DNA of 64,000 bases from MPNP01 sp026709725 (GTDB lineage: Bacteria > Pseudomonadota > Alphaproteobacteria > Rhodobacterales > Rhodobacteraceae): NCBI GenBank assembly GCA_965200805.1, contig OZ241384.1:1798001-1862000 (forward strand), given 5' to 3'. Within the stretch, counting starts at the first letter, position 1; each line of letters opens with the position of its first letter. Below are positions 54,459 to 63,143 of the stretch, piece after piece. The translations under genes and the position numbers were made by a program. The notes below the pieces were generated by a model. It was given only the letters and a program-made list of their open reading frames with translations. It was not told where the DNA came from and ran no database searches.

Positions 54459-55015
54459 GGGGGCCGGCCCGCCCCCGGCCCCCGGGACGCGCGGGCGGCG
54501 CGCCCCCTTGTCTCAACCGATCCCTGGGGAGAGGCCCCCATGACGGACAGGGGCCGGGGGCCGGCCCGGCCCGGCATGCCCGGAGGGGGCCGGCCTGCAG
54601 GCCGGGGCCCGGTCCCTGTCCGTGATGACGGGGAGGGGCGATGATGGTCATCAGCCCGCACAGGTCATGCCGGAGGGGGCGCGGATCATCGGGCCGTCGT
54701 GCCGGCCCCGGGTGCGGCGGAGGGGGCGTTTGGTCTGGCCCTTGGCCCCGGGCCCTGTCTTGGCCCCGGGCCTGGGGAGGTCGCGGCGGACCCTGAGCCG
54801 GGCCGGCATGCCCGGAGGGGGCCGGAATGGCATGGACGGGCCGCCATGGGGCGTGAGGGCCGGGTCCTCGAATGGGGTGGTGAGGGGAAGTGCGGTCTTG
54901 TGTCGCATCGCATTCACCCGGTGGGTTGATTGTGATCTTGATGGATCGACACCATGACGGGTGGAGATTCAGGGATTGACCGGGTCTTTGCCCTGTTTCT
55001 GATCGCTGATTGGGG

Positions 55016-55277
55016 ATCGTCTTGGTGCTGTTATTCCAGTTCCTGCTAGTCACGCGGGGGACCCCGCTCCCGGCCCTATCAATGGAACACACCCAACCCC
55101 GCACGCCGCCTGCCGATTCCTGATGCGTAGGGTGGCACGGGGTTTACGTCATGAAGGCAGGCGACTGTCGTGAGCCAGTGGCCTGATTCGATTACATCGT
55201 GTCGGGCGGCGGGCACATCGGGACATGTCACTGACAGCCAGCTATGGGGGAATTGTTCCCCGGTTGCAATTGTGCCC
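55016..55277. other. Region upstream of the str operon, no gene
   Basis: Ordinary DNA between the GC-rich island and the rpsL promoter; no gene found. rpoC, the usual upstream neighbour in proteobacteria, is absent. Confidence 0.4.
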
Positions 55278-55305
55278 TTGACACCCTTTTTTAGTCTGCT
55301 ATAGC
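55278..55305 (+). promoter_or_regulatory. Promoter for the rpsL operon
   Basis: TTGACA (55278-55283) followed after 16 bp by TATAGC (55300-55305) is a good housekeeping promoter. It is about 180 bp upstream of rpsL. A small hairpin in the leader (GCACAC/GTGTGC, about 55317-55334) lies just after the likely transcription start and may act in leader regulation. Confidence 0.55.
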
Positions 55306-55483
55306 GACACCTCCCGCACACATCTCGGTGTGCAGTTTTATGTGATCTGCCTGAATGTCCTGATCATGGATATGTTCCGTGATCACGGGCATTCTGCCGC
55401 GTATTGCTGATTGGGATGATTGGTTGATTTCCCCGCTCTTTTGCCAGCGGGGGTTTTTGAGGGTTGAAACAGGGCACGATTTC

Positions 55484-55855
55484 ATGCCGACGATTCAGCA
55501 GTTGATCCGCAAGCCGCGCCGACCAAAGGTCCGGCGATCAAAGTCCGTGCATCTGTTGCGCTGTCCCCAGCGCCGGGGCGTGTGCACACGCGTCTACACC
55601 ACAACCCCGAAGAAGCCGAACTCGGCCATGCGCAAGGTGGCCAAGGTGCGATTGACCAGCGGATATGAAGTGATCTGCTACATCCCCGGAGAATCACACA
55701 ATTTGCAGGAGCACTCTGTTGTCCTTATCCGCGGTGGGCGTGTGAAGGATTTGCCCGGAGTTCGTTACCACATCCTGCGGGGTGTTCGTGATACTGCCGG
55801 TGTTGAGGATCGGCGCCAGCGACGCTCGAAATACGGCGCCAAGAAGCCGAAGTAA
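55484..55855 (+). CDS. rpsL: 30S ribosomal protein S12
   Basis: A 123-aa protein from the ATG at 55484 (the frame extends upstream without similarity). It has PTIQQLIRKPRRPK, TTTPKKPNSAMRKVAKVRLT and LIRGGRVKDLPGVRYHILRG, typical S12 with the conserved Lys42 region and the aspartate of VKDLPG. One deviation is PGESHNLQEHS, where other S12 proteins have Gly before His. S12 sits at the decoding centre. It is first in rpsL-rpsG-fusA-tuf. Confidence 0.98.
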   Translation: MPTIQQLIRKPRRPKVRRSKSVHLLRCPQRRGVCTRVYTTTPKKPNSAMRKVAKVRLTSGYEVICYIPGESHNLQEHSVVLIRGGRVKDLPGVRYHILRGVRDTAGVEDRRQRRSKYGAKKPK

Positions 55856-55867
55856 GGAAGATCCATC

Positions 55868-56338
55868 ATGCCGCGCAGACGCCGGGCTGAAGTCCGTGAA
55901 GTCCTCCCTGACGCTCGCTATGGCGACAAGGTGCTGACGAAGTTCGTGAACAATCTTATGAAGGACGGCAAGAAAGCCGTGGCTGAAGGGATTGTCTACA
56001 ATGCCCTTGAGCGGGTTGAGCGCAAGATTCGTCGGGATCCGATCGAAGCGTTTCATGAGGCGCTTGAAAATGTTCGTCCCTCTGTGGAGGTCCGCTCGCG
56101 TCGGGTTGGCGGATCAACCTATCAGATTCCAATTGAGGTGCGGCCTGAACGACGCAATGCACTGGCCATCAGATGGCTGATTGCAGCCGCCCGGAATCGT
56201 TCGGAAAATACCATGGAAGAGCGTCTTGCAAATGAGCTCATGGATGCAGTCAACCAGCGCGGGGCTGCGGTCAAGAGACGCGAAGACACACACAAGATGG
56301 CTGAAGCCAACCGGGCTTTCAGCCACTATCGATGGTAA
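55868..56338 (+). CDS. rpsG: 30S ribosomal protein S7
   Basis: A 156-aa protein (MPRRRRAEVREVLPDARYGD..., then VTKFVNNLMKDGKKAVAEGI-like and SRRVGGSTYQIPIEVRPERR, with the C-terminal ...EANRAFSHYRW). It organises the 3' domain of 16S rRNA. It starts 12 bp after rpsL and precedes fusA by 23 bp; length 156 is standard. Confidence 0.98.
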   Translation: MPRRRRAEVREVLPDARYGDKVLTKFVNNLMKDGKKAVAEGIVYNALERVERKIRRDPIEAFHEALENVRPSVEVRSRRVGGSTYQIPIEVRPERRNALAIRWLIAAARNRSENTMEERLANELMDAVNQRGAAVKRREDTHKMAEANRAFSHYRW

Positions 56339-56361
56339 GCAGAGAACGGTAGGGACAAATC

Positions 56362-58479
56362 ATGGCCAGAGACTATCCACTGTCCCAGTACCGGAATTTC
56401 GGCATCATGGCTCACATTGACGCCGGCAAGACAACCACCACGGAGCGTGTCCTCTACTATACCGGAAAGTCCCACAAGATCGGTGAGGTCCATGATGGTG
56501 CTGCCACCATGGACTGGATGGAACAGGAACAGGAGCGCGGGATCACGATCACATCAGCGGCGACCACGACATTCTGGGAGCGTACTGAGGATGGAGTCAA
56601 TCGTGATTCGAAACGCTACCGGTTCAATATCATTGATACGCCCGGCCATGTTGATTTCACAATCGAGGTTGAACGCTCGCTCGCTGTGCTTGATGGAGCG
56701 ATCTGTGTCCTTGATGCAAATGCAGGGGTTGAGCCGCAGACCGAAACAGTCTGGCGACAGGCCGATCGCTACAAGGTGCCGCGGATTGTCCTCGTCAACA
56801 AGATGGACAAGGTTGGAGCGGATTTCTTCAACTGTGTCCGCATGATCGAGTCGCGGACCGAATCAGTTGCGACCCCTGTTCAGATCCCCATCGGTCACGA
56901 GGATTCATTTGCGGGAATCGTCGATCTCGTGACGATGAAGGAGTGGACCTGGACTGGTGAGGATCTCGGGGCCAGGTGGACCATCCAGGACATTCGGGAG
57001 TCGCTCAGGGAGCAGGCCTCTGAATGGCGGGTCAAGCTCGTCGAGGCTGCTGTCGAGCTTGATGACGAGGCAACGATGCGCTACCTTGAGGGCGAGGAGC
57101 CGGACATCGATGAGTTGCGCAGACTGATTCGCAAAGGATGTCTTGAGATGGCCTTCGTGCCGGTTCTTGCGGGATCAGCCTTCAAGAACAAGGGTGTCCA
57201 GCCGTTGTTGAATGCTGTGATTGACTATCTGCCCGGACCCCTTGATGTGCCCCCCTGCATGGGCTTCTCGCCCGATGACAAGGATGAGGTGCGCAACATT
57301 GTCCGCAAGGCGGACGATTCGGATCCACTTGCTGCCCTTGCATTCAAGGTTATGAACGATCCGTTCGTCGGATCCCTGACCTTTGCCCGGATATACTCGG
57401 GATCTCTTGCCAAGGGTGACAGTCTCCTCAACTCGACCAAAACCAAGCGGGAGCGGGTCGGGCGCATGATGATGATGCATTCCAACAACCGCGAAGAGAT
57501 TGAAGAGGCCCATGCTGGCGATATCATCGCACTGGCAGGCCTCAAGATGACCACGACCGGGGATACGCTGTGTGATCAGAGAGAACCGGTGGTGCTGGAG
57601 ACGATGACATTTCCTGACCCGGTGATTGAGATTGCGGTCGAACCGAAAACAAAGGCTGATCAGGAAAAGATGTCGCAGGCGCTTGGTCGCCTGGCTGCCG
57701 AAGATCCTTCGTTCCGCGTTGAGACCGATATCGAGTCCGGCCAGACAATCATGAAGGGGATGGGTGAATTGCATCTTGACATCCTGATTGACCGGATGAA
57801 GCGGGAATTCAAGGTGATGGCCAATATTGGTGCCCCGCAGGTTGCCTATCGTGAAACCATCTCACATGTTGCCGACATTGATTACACCCACAAAAAACAA
57901 ACGGGCGGCGCCGGACAGTTTGCGCGCATGAAACTTGTCATCGAGCCGCAGGATCTCGGCGAGGGGTTTGCCTTTGAGTCCGAGATCGTTGGTGGATCAA
58001 TCCCCAAGGAGTATATTCCCGGGGTCGAGAAAGGCATTCTCTCCGTTATGGACTCGGGCCCACTCGCCGGGTTCCCGGTGATTGACGTCAGGGTCCGGCT
58101 CATCGATGGCGCCTATCATGATGTGGACTCCTCGGTCATGGCATTTGAGATTGCCGCCAAGGCAGCCATGCGCGATCTGTTGCGCAAGGCAGGAGCGAGG
58201 CTGCTCGAACCCATGATGACCGTTGAAGTTGTCACACCGTTGGACTATACTGGCAATGTCACCGGCGATCTTACCAAGCGTCGGGGCCAAATCCAGGGCC
58301 AGGAGGCCCGTGGTTCCGTTACGGTGATCACGGCAATGGTCCCGCTCGCCAACATGTTTGGCTACATCAATACATTGCGGTCGATGACATCAGGGCGAGC
58401 GAGTTTCACGATGCAGTTTGCGAATTATGACGCTGTTCCGCAAACCATCTCCGATGAAATTCAGGCAAAGTATGCCTGA
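56362..58479 (+). CDS. fusA: Elongation factor G
   Basis: A 705-aa GTPase. It has G1 AHIDAGKTTTTERVLYYTG, switch region EQERGITITSAATT, G3 DTPGHVDFTIEVERSLAVLD, G4 NKMDKVGADFF and the later domains ending FANYDAVPQTISDEIQAKYA. It drives translocation of tRNA and mRNA on the ribosome. The gene has no visible irregularities and is followed by a 147-bp gap before tuf. Confidence 0.99.
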   Translation: MARDYPLSQYRNFGIMAHIDAGKTTTTERVLYYTGKSHKIGEVHDGAATMDWMEQEQERGITITSAATTTFWERTEDGVNRDSKRYRFNIIDTPGHVDFTIEVERSLAVLDGAICVLDANAGVEPQTETVWRQADRYKVPRIVLVNKMDKVGADFFNCVRMIESRTESVATPVQIPIGHEDSFAGIVDLVTMKEWTWTGEDLGARWTIQDIRESLREQASEWRVKLVEAAVELDDEATMRYLEGEEPDIDELRRLIRKGCLEMAFVPVLAGSAFKNKGVQPLLNAVIDYLPGPLDVPPCMGFSPDDKDEVRNIVRKADDSDPLAALAFKVMNDPFVGSLTFARIYSGSLAKGDSLLNSTKTKRERVGRMMMMHSNNREEIEEAHAGDIIALAGLKMTTTGDTLCDQREPVVLETMTFPDPVIEIAVEPKTKADQEKMSQALGRLAAEDPSFRVETDIESGQTIMKGMGELHLDILIDRMKREFKVMANIGAPQVAYRETISHVADIDYTHKKQTGGAGQFARMKLVIEPQDLGEGFAFESEIVGGSIPKEYIPGVEKGILSVMDSGPLAGFPVIDVRVRLIDGAYHDVDSSVMAFEIAAKAAMRDLLRKAGARLLEPMMTVEVVTPLDYTGNVTGDLTKRRGQIQGQEARGSVTVITAMVPLANMFGYINTLRSMTSGRASFTMQFANYDAVPQTISDEIQAKYA

Positions 58480-58626
58480 TGTGCAGGAACGGCTGACCCG
58501 CGCGATGGACGAAGGTGACCGAGAGACAGCAGACCAGTCAAGGCCAGCGATGAACGAAAGACAGCATTAGAGCCCACTCAGGAAACCGGAAGACACCAGC
58601 CAGAACAGATCGAGGGAGTATTTCTC

Positions 58627-59802
58627 ATGGCAAAAGAAAAATTTGAGCGAACAAAACCGCATGTCAATGTGGGGACCATTGGCCATGTGGACCACGGCAA
58701 GACCACACTGACCGCAGCAATCACCAAGCAGTTTGGCGAGTTCATGGCCTATGATGCGATTGATGCCGCACCTGAGGAAAAGGAACGGGGTATCACGATC
58801 GCAACAGCCCATGTTGAGTACGAGACCGATGCAAGGCACTATGCCCATGTGGACTGCCCCGGTCACGCGGATTATGTCAAGAACATGATCACCGGTGCCG
58901 CCCAGATGGACGGCGCAATCCTGGTGGTCAGTGCCGCTGATGGACCGATGCCGCAAACCCGCGAGCATATTCTCCTGGCCCGACAGGTCGGTGTTCCCGC
59001 GCTGGTCGTCTACATGAACAAGGTTGATCAGCTTGATGACCCCGAACTGATCGAGCTCGTCGAGATTGAGATCAGGGAACTCCTGAGTGAGTATGAGTTC
59101 CCCGGTGATGACATCCCCGTTGTCCAGGGATCCGCTTTGGCCGCACTTGAGGACCGTGATAACGAGATTGGTGCCGACAGCATCAGGAAACTCATGGCGG
59201 AGGTCGACGGCTATATCCCGACCCCGGATCGTCCGATCGACAAGCCCTTCCTGATGCCGATTGAGGATGTTTTCTCAATCTCGGGCCGTGGCACCGTGGT
59301 GACCGGTCGGGTTGAGCGGGGCGTTGTCGAGGTTGGTGATGAAATCGAAATCGTCGGTATCAAGGAGACCAGCAAGACAACCTGTACGGGTGTGGAGATG
59401 TTCCGCAAACTTCTTGATCGGGGTGAAGCCGGTGACAACATCGGTGCCCTCCTGCGCGGCGTTGGCCGTGAGGAAGTCGAGCGGGGCCAGGTGCTCTGCA
59501 AGCCGGGGTCGGTCAAGCCGCATACGGAGTTTGAGGCTGAGGCCTATATTCTTGAGAAGGGTGAAGGGGGTCGCCACACACCCTTCTTCACCAACTATCG
59601 TCCGCAGTTCTATTTCCGGACCACGGATGTAACCGGTACTGTCGAGTTGCCTGCTGATATCGAGATGGTCATGCCCGGTGACAATGTATCGTTCACAGTC
59701 AAACTCATCAATCCGATTGCAATGGAGGAAAGCCTCCGCTTTGCAATTCGTGAGGGGGGTCGTACAGTCGGTGCCGGTGTGGTATCGAAGATTATCAAGT
59801 GA
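58627..59802 (+). CDS. tuf: Elongation factor Tu
   Basis: A 391-aa GTPase: G1 GTIGHVDHGKTTLTAAITKQ, EEKERGITIATAHVEYET, G3 DCPGHADYVKNMITGAAQMD, G4 MNKVDQLDD, and C-terminal RPQFYFRTTDVTGTVELPAD with the usual ...GRTVGAGVVSKIIK ending. It delivers aminoacyl-tRNA to the ribosome. Only one tuf is visible here. A clear rho-independent terminator follows. Confidence 0.99.
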   Translation: MAKEKFERTKPHVNVGTIGHVDHGKTTLTAAITKQFGEFMAYDAIDAAPEEKERGITIATAHVEYETDARHYAHVDCPGHADYVKNMITGAAQMDGAILVVSAADGPMPQTREHILLARQVGVPALVVYMNKVDQLDDPELIELVEIEIRELLSEYEFPGDDIPVVQGSALAALEDRDNEIGADSIRKLMAEVDGYIPTPDRPIDKPFLMPIEDVFSISGRGTVVTGRVERGVVEVGDEIEIVGIKETSKTTCTGVEMFRKLLDRGEAGDNIGALLRGVGREEVERGQVLCKPGSVKPHTEFEAEAYILEKGEGGRHTPFFTNYRPQFYFRTTDVTGTVELPADIEMVMPGDNVSFTVKLINPIAMEESLRFAIREGGRTVGAGVVSKIIK

Positions 59803-59806
59803 TTTG

Positions 59807-59838
59807 AATGGGCGCGGAGACGCGCCCATTTCTTTTTT
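59807..59838 (+). terminator. Rho-independent terminator after tuf
   Basis: A perfect 10-bp stem (AATGGGCGCG / CGCGCCCATT) with loop GAGA is followed by TCTTTTTT. It ends the str operon; rpsJ begins 15 bp later, so either a promoter for the S10 operon lies within or upstream of this hairpin, or there is partial read-through. Confidence 0.9.
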
Positions 59839-59853
59839 GCAGGGATTTGGGGT

Positions 59854-60168
59854 ATGAATCAGTCACCGCGCAACATCCGGATTCATCTCAAGGCATTCGA
59901 CTACAGGGTCCTTGATGCCTGTGCCAGGGAGCTTGTCGAAACAGCCAAGGGAACGGGTGCCCAGGTCCGGGGTCCGATTCCCCTGCCCAACCGGATTGAG
60001 AAGTTCACCGTGTTACGCGGACCCCATGTGGACAAGAAGTCCCGTGAACAGCTCGAGATTCGGACGCACAAGCGTATGATTGATATTCTGGAACCCACGA
60101 CCAAGACCGTTGACGAGCTTATGAAAATTGATCTCGCCGCTGGTGTGGCTGTGGAACTCAAGGTCTAG
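59854..60168 (+). CDS. rpsJ: 30S ribosomal protein S10
   Basis: A 104-aa protein: IRIHLKAFDYRVLDACAREL, TGAQVRGPIPLPNRIEKFTV, LRGPHVDKKSREQLEIRTHK and RMIDILEPT. S10 is also the NusE antitermination factor. It is first of the S10 operon rpsJ-rplC-rplD-rplW-rplB-rpsS-rplV-rpsC. Its start lies directly after the tuf terminator. Confidence 0.98.
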   Translation: MNQSPRNIRIHLKAFDYRVLDACARELVETAKGTGAQVRGPIPLPNRIEKFTVLRGPHVDKKSREQLEIRTHKRMIDILEPTTKTVDELMKIDLAAGVAVELKV

Positions 60169-60178
60169 GAGCGGCGGA

Positions 60179-61114
60179 ATGCGTACCGGGGTGATCGCAC
60201 AGAAACTCGGCATGACGCGGGTCTTTCAGGAGGACGGGCGTCAGGTTCCCGTGACAGTCCTCCATGTGGACGGTCTGCGAGTCACGGCGCAGCGAACGGA
60301 AGATCGGGATGGTTACACTGCGGTTCAGCTTGGGATTGGTGCGGCCAGACCATCCAGGATATCCAAGGCGATGCGGACGTATTTCGCCAAGGCCGGGGTC
60401 GAGCCTCGCCGCAAGCTTGCCGAATTCAGGGTCTCACCTGACAACCTCATTGAGGTCGGTGCCGAAATCTCCGCTGAACATTTTCTTCCGGGCCAGAGTG
60501 TCGATGTTTCGGGAACTTCAATCGGTAAGGGTTTTGCCGGGGCCATGAAGCGCCATAATTTCGGTGGCCTTCGTGCCAGCCACGGGGTCTCGATCAGCCA
60601 CCGTTCGCATGGCTCAACCGGCCAGTGCCAGGATCCGGGCAAGGTCTTCAAGGGCAAAAAGATGGCCGGTCACATGGGGGCCGCCTCAGTCACAACCCAG
60701 AACCTCGTGGTCGTGCAGACTGATGCCAAACGCGGTCTCATCCTTGTCAGGGGCTCCATTCCCGGTGCTCCCGGTGGGTGGGTTACCGTCCGGGATGCCA
60801 TCAAGAAGCCTGTGCCCGAAGACGTCCCCTATCCTGCGGCTCTGCGTGTCAGGGAGACCGGTGATGATCGCCGGGGCCGGGAGGATGATCAGGACAATCC
60901 GGACACTGATGCAGGTGAAATCGCCGAAGCTCTGACCGGGCAGGATGCGGTGTCGGCAGCAGCATCCGATATCTCCGGGGCAGACGCCCCGGACGGGGGT
61001 GCCGAATCTGTTGCCCATGAGGCCCGATCTCCTGCCGGGAACGATGGGGCCGGGATGTCTCCTGCGCCCGATGCGGGTGAGGCCATTGACAGACAGACGG
61101 AGCCGCGCTCATGA
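60179..61114 (+). CDS. rplC: 50S ribosomal protein L3 with long C-terminal tail
   Basis: A 311-aa L3 from the ATG at 60179 (the upstream part of the frame overlaps rpsJ). The core (1-222) includes GVIAQKLGMTRVFQEDGRQV, SHGVSISHRSHGSTGQCQDP with the modified-Gln region, and KGKKMAGHMGAASVTTQNLV. Typical L3 is about 210 aa. The extra 85 or so residues (about 226-311) are acidic and low-complexity (Asp, Glu, Gly, Ala, Ser, Pro), with no known fold. L3 is near the peptidyl-transferase centre. The rplD start overlaps its stop (ATGA). Confidence 0.97.
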   Translation: MRTGVIAQKLGMTRVFQEDGRQVPVTVLHVDGLRVTAQRTEDRDGYTAVQLGIGAARPSRISKAMRTYFAKAGVEPRRKLAEFRVSPDNLIEVGAEISAEHFLPGQSVDVSGTSIGKGFAGAMKRHNFGGLRASHGVSISHRSHGSTGQCQDPGKVFKGKKMAGHMGAASVTTQNLVVVQTDAKRGLILVRGSIPGAPGGWVTVRDAIKKPVPEDVPYPAALRVRETGDDRRGREDDQDNPDTDAGEIAEALTGQDAVSAAASDISGADAPDGGAESVAHEARSPAGNDGAGMSPAPDAGEAIDRQTEPRS

Positions 61115-61731
61115 AGCTCCGGGTGACAACACTGAGTGCCGAGGATGCAGGTGAAGTGGAACTCCCGGACACGATTTTTGGCCTGGAGCCACGCAAGGAT
61201 ATCCTGCACCGTGTGGTTCGATGGCAACTTGCGAAGCGCCGCCAGGGAACGCACAAGGCCAGGACACGTTCGGAGGGCAACTACTCGGGGCGCAAGATCG
61301 TGCCACAGAAAAAGACCGGATCGGCCCGGCATGGTGATCGCAATGCCCCGATATTCCGCAAGGGTGGTGCTTACAAGGGACCGGTTCCGCGCAGCCACGC
61401 ACATGGTCTGCCCAAGCGCATCCGCAAACTTGGCCTCCGTCATGCGCTCTCGGCCAAGGCCGGTGCTGAAGAACTCGTTGTGCTCAAGGATGCGGCTCCC
61501 GGTGCGGCCAGGACTGCCCGGCTTGCAGCATTACTCAAGACACTGGGATGGAAGCAGGTGCTCGTGATTGATGGACCTGAGGTTGATCAGGATTTCCTGC
61601 AGGCCGGACGCAATCTCAAGGGTGTGAACATACTTCCGGGACAGGGGGCCAATGTCTACGACATCCTGCGTCATCACCGCCTTGCAATCACGCTTGCGGG
61701 CATCGAGATGTTGAAGGAGCGCCTGTCATGA
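61111..61731 (+). CDS. rplD: 50S ribosomal protein L4
   Basis: A 206-aa protein starting at an ATGA overlap with rplC. Features: DTIFGLEPRKDILHRVVRWQ, KARTRSEGNYSGRKIVPQKK (the extended loop), GSARHGDRNAPIFRKGGAYK, GPVPRSHAHGLPKRIRKLGL and the C-terminal domain ending LAGIEMLKERLS. In other bacteria L4 represses the S10 operon; any such leader control here would have to operate around the tuf-rpsJ hairpin. Confidence 0.98.
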   Translation: MKLRVTTLSAEDAGEVELPDTIFGLEPRKDILHRVVRWQLAKRRQGTHKARTRSEGNYSGRKIVPQKKTGSARHGDRNAPIFRKGGAYKGPVPRSHAHGLPKRIRKLGLRHALSAKAGAEELVVLKDAAPGAARTARLAALLKTLGWKQVLVIDGPEVDQDFLQAGRNLKGVNILPGQGANVYDILRHHRLAITLAGIEMLKERLS

Positions 61732-62024
61732 CCGCGACAGCCCGGCATTATGACCTTTTGCGCCGACCGATCCAGACAGAAAAATCGACACACGCGTCGG
61801 CGAACAACACGATTGTCTTTGAGACGGCAATGGATGCTGACAAAAAAGAGATCCGCCAGGCGGTCGAAGCCATCTTCAAGGTCAAGGTTCGCAGCGTGAA
61901 CACGCTGGTACGAAAAGGCAAGCGCGTGCGCTTCCGGGGCATACCCGGACGGCGTCCGTCGACCAAGCGGGCCTATGTCCGGCTTGAGGCGGGTTATACG
62001 ATTGATACGGGTGGTCGCGCATGA
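61728..62024 (+). CDS. rplW: 50S ribosomal protein L23
   Basis: A 98-aa protein with an ATGA overlap on rplD. It carries YDLLRRPIQTEKSTHASANN, VFETAMDADKKEIRQAVEAI and the lysine-rich FKVKVRSVNTLVRKGKRVRF. L23 lies at the exit tunnel and docks SRP and trigger factor. Normal length. Confidence 0.98.
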   Translation: MTATARHYDLLRRPIQTEKSTHASANNTIVFETAMDADKKEIRQAVEAIFKVKVRSVNTLVRKGKRVRFRGIPGRRPSTKRAYVRLEAGYTIDTGGRA

Positions 62025-62863
62025 GTCTCAAGTCATACAATCCAACCACGCCGGGTCAGCGTGGCACTGTTCTTGTGGACCGCTCCCATCTCTGGCGGGG
62101 TGATCCGGTCAAGTCGCTGACCAGGGGTCTGGCAGCCAGCGGTGGACGCAACAACAATGGCCGGATCACATCCCGGCATCGTGGCGGTGGGGCCAAACGG
62201 CGGTATCGGGAGATTGACTTCCGGCGCAATCGCCTCAATGACCCTGCAAAGGTCGAGCGTTTTGAATATGATCCGAACCGGACGGCTTTCATTGCCCTGG
62301 TGACCTACGGCAATGGTGAGCAATCCTATATCCTTGCTCCACAACGCCTGGCAGTTGGTGACATGATCGTGGCTTCCGAGCGGGCTGATGTCAGACCGGG
62401 GAATGCGATGCCGTTCTCCGGCATGCCGATCGGCACGATTGTCCATAATGTGGAAATGAAGCCCGGCAAGGGGGGTCAGCTGGCACGGGCTGCAGGCGCC
62501 TATGCCCAGTTTATTGGCCGGGATGGCGGAATGGCACAGCTGCGACTGTCGTCAGGCGAGTTGCGGGTTGTCCCGGAGCAATGCATGGCAACTGTGGGAG
62601 CGGTCTCGAATCCGGATAATGCCAATATCAATCTCGGGAAGGCCGGTCGGAGCCGGTATCGGGGGCGACGACCGTCAGTGCGCGGTGTTGCCATGAACCC
62701 CGTTGATCATCCGCATGGCGGTGGTGAGGGCAAGGCCAGTGGCGGTCGGCATCCTGTGACGCCCTGGGGCAAATACACCCGGGGGGTGCGGACGCGGAAC
62801 AACAAGCAGACCGACAGGTTGATCCTCCGGCGACGGAAGACGCAGAGAAGGGGGCGACGTTAA
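62021..62863 (+). CDS. rplB: 50S ribosomal protein L2
   Basis: A 280-aa protein overlapping rplW by 4 bp. It has KSYNPTTPGQRGTVLVDRSH, GRNNNGRITSRHRGGGAKRR, and the conserved loop VAMNPVDHPHGGGEGKASGG with the key His residue, then RHPVTPWGKYTRG. L2 is essential for subunit association and peptidyl transfer. It is followed by rpsS with an overlap (TAATG). Confidence 0.99.
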   Translation: MSLKSYNPTTPGQRGTVLVDRSHLWRGDPVKSLTRGLAASGGRNNNGRITSRHRGGGAKRRYREIDFRRNRLNDPAKVERFEYDPNRTAFIALVTYGNGEQSYILAPQRLAVGDMIVASERADVRPGNAMPFSGMPIGTIVHNVEMKPGKGGQLARAAGAYAQFIGRDGGMAQLRLSSGELRVVPEQCMATVGAVSNPDNANINLGKAGRSRYRGRRPSVRGVAMNPVDHPHGGGEGKASGGRHPVTPWGKYTRGVRTRNNKQTDRLILRRRKTQRRGRR

Positions 62864-63141
62864 TGCCGCGATCAGTCTGGAAAGCACCATTTGTCGATAT
62901 GGATGTTCTGAAGAAAGCCGAACGGGCCAAGGAGGCGGGGCGGCGCGACGTGATCAAGATCTGGTCGCGTCGATCGACGATCCTGCCCCAGTTTGTCGGA
63001 CTGACCTTTGGCGTGCATAATGGCCGCAAGCATATCCCCGTCCTGGTTACGGAAGACATGATTGGCCAGAAGTTCGGCGAGTATGCACCAACCCGGACCT
63101 ATTACGGACATGGTGCCGACAAGAAGGCCCGACGGAGTTGA
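62863..63141 (+). CDS. rpsS: 30S ribosomal protein S19
   Basis: A 92-aa protein: MPRSVWKAPFVDMDVLKKAE, IKIWSRRSTILPQFVGLTFG, VHNGRKHIPVLVTEDMIGQK and FGEYAPTRTYYGHGADKKAR. The standard size and 'GRKHIPV' motif identify S19. It overlaps the L2 stop by one base. Confidence 0.98.
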   Translation: MPRSVWKAPFVDMDVLKKAERAKEAGRRDVIKIWSRRSTILPQFVGLTFGVHNGRKHIPVLVTEDMIGQKFGEYAPTRTYYGHGADKKARRS

Positions 63142-63143
63142 TC

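Larger units (their letters stand above)
52925..55015 (-). mobile_element. 2.1-kb GC-rich element, long copy (B...A...D ends)
   Basis: A gene-free island of extremely GC-rich DNA. Its left terminus (CCCAAATCAGCGA at 52925) and right terminus (TCGCTGATTGGGG ending 55015) are inverted copies of each other and match the ends of the element at 10816-11230, in opposite overall orientation. The end segments 52925-53060 and 54948-55010 are complementary to 11095-11230 and 10821-10878; the middle module 54628-54828 is in the same orientation as 10876-11068, so the interior is inverted relative to the ends. It contains several tandem repeats and a two-repeat CRISPR-like structure. Long open frames on both strands are by-products of composition. 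Confidence 0.6.
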
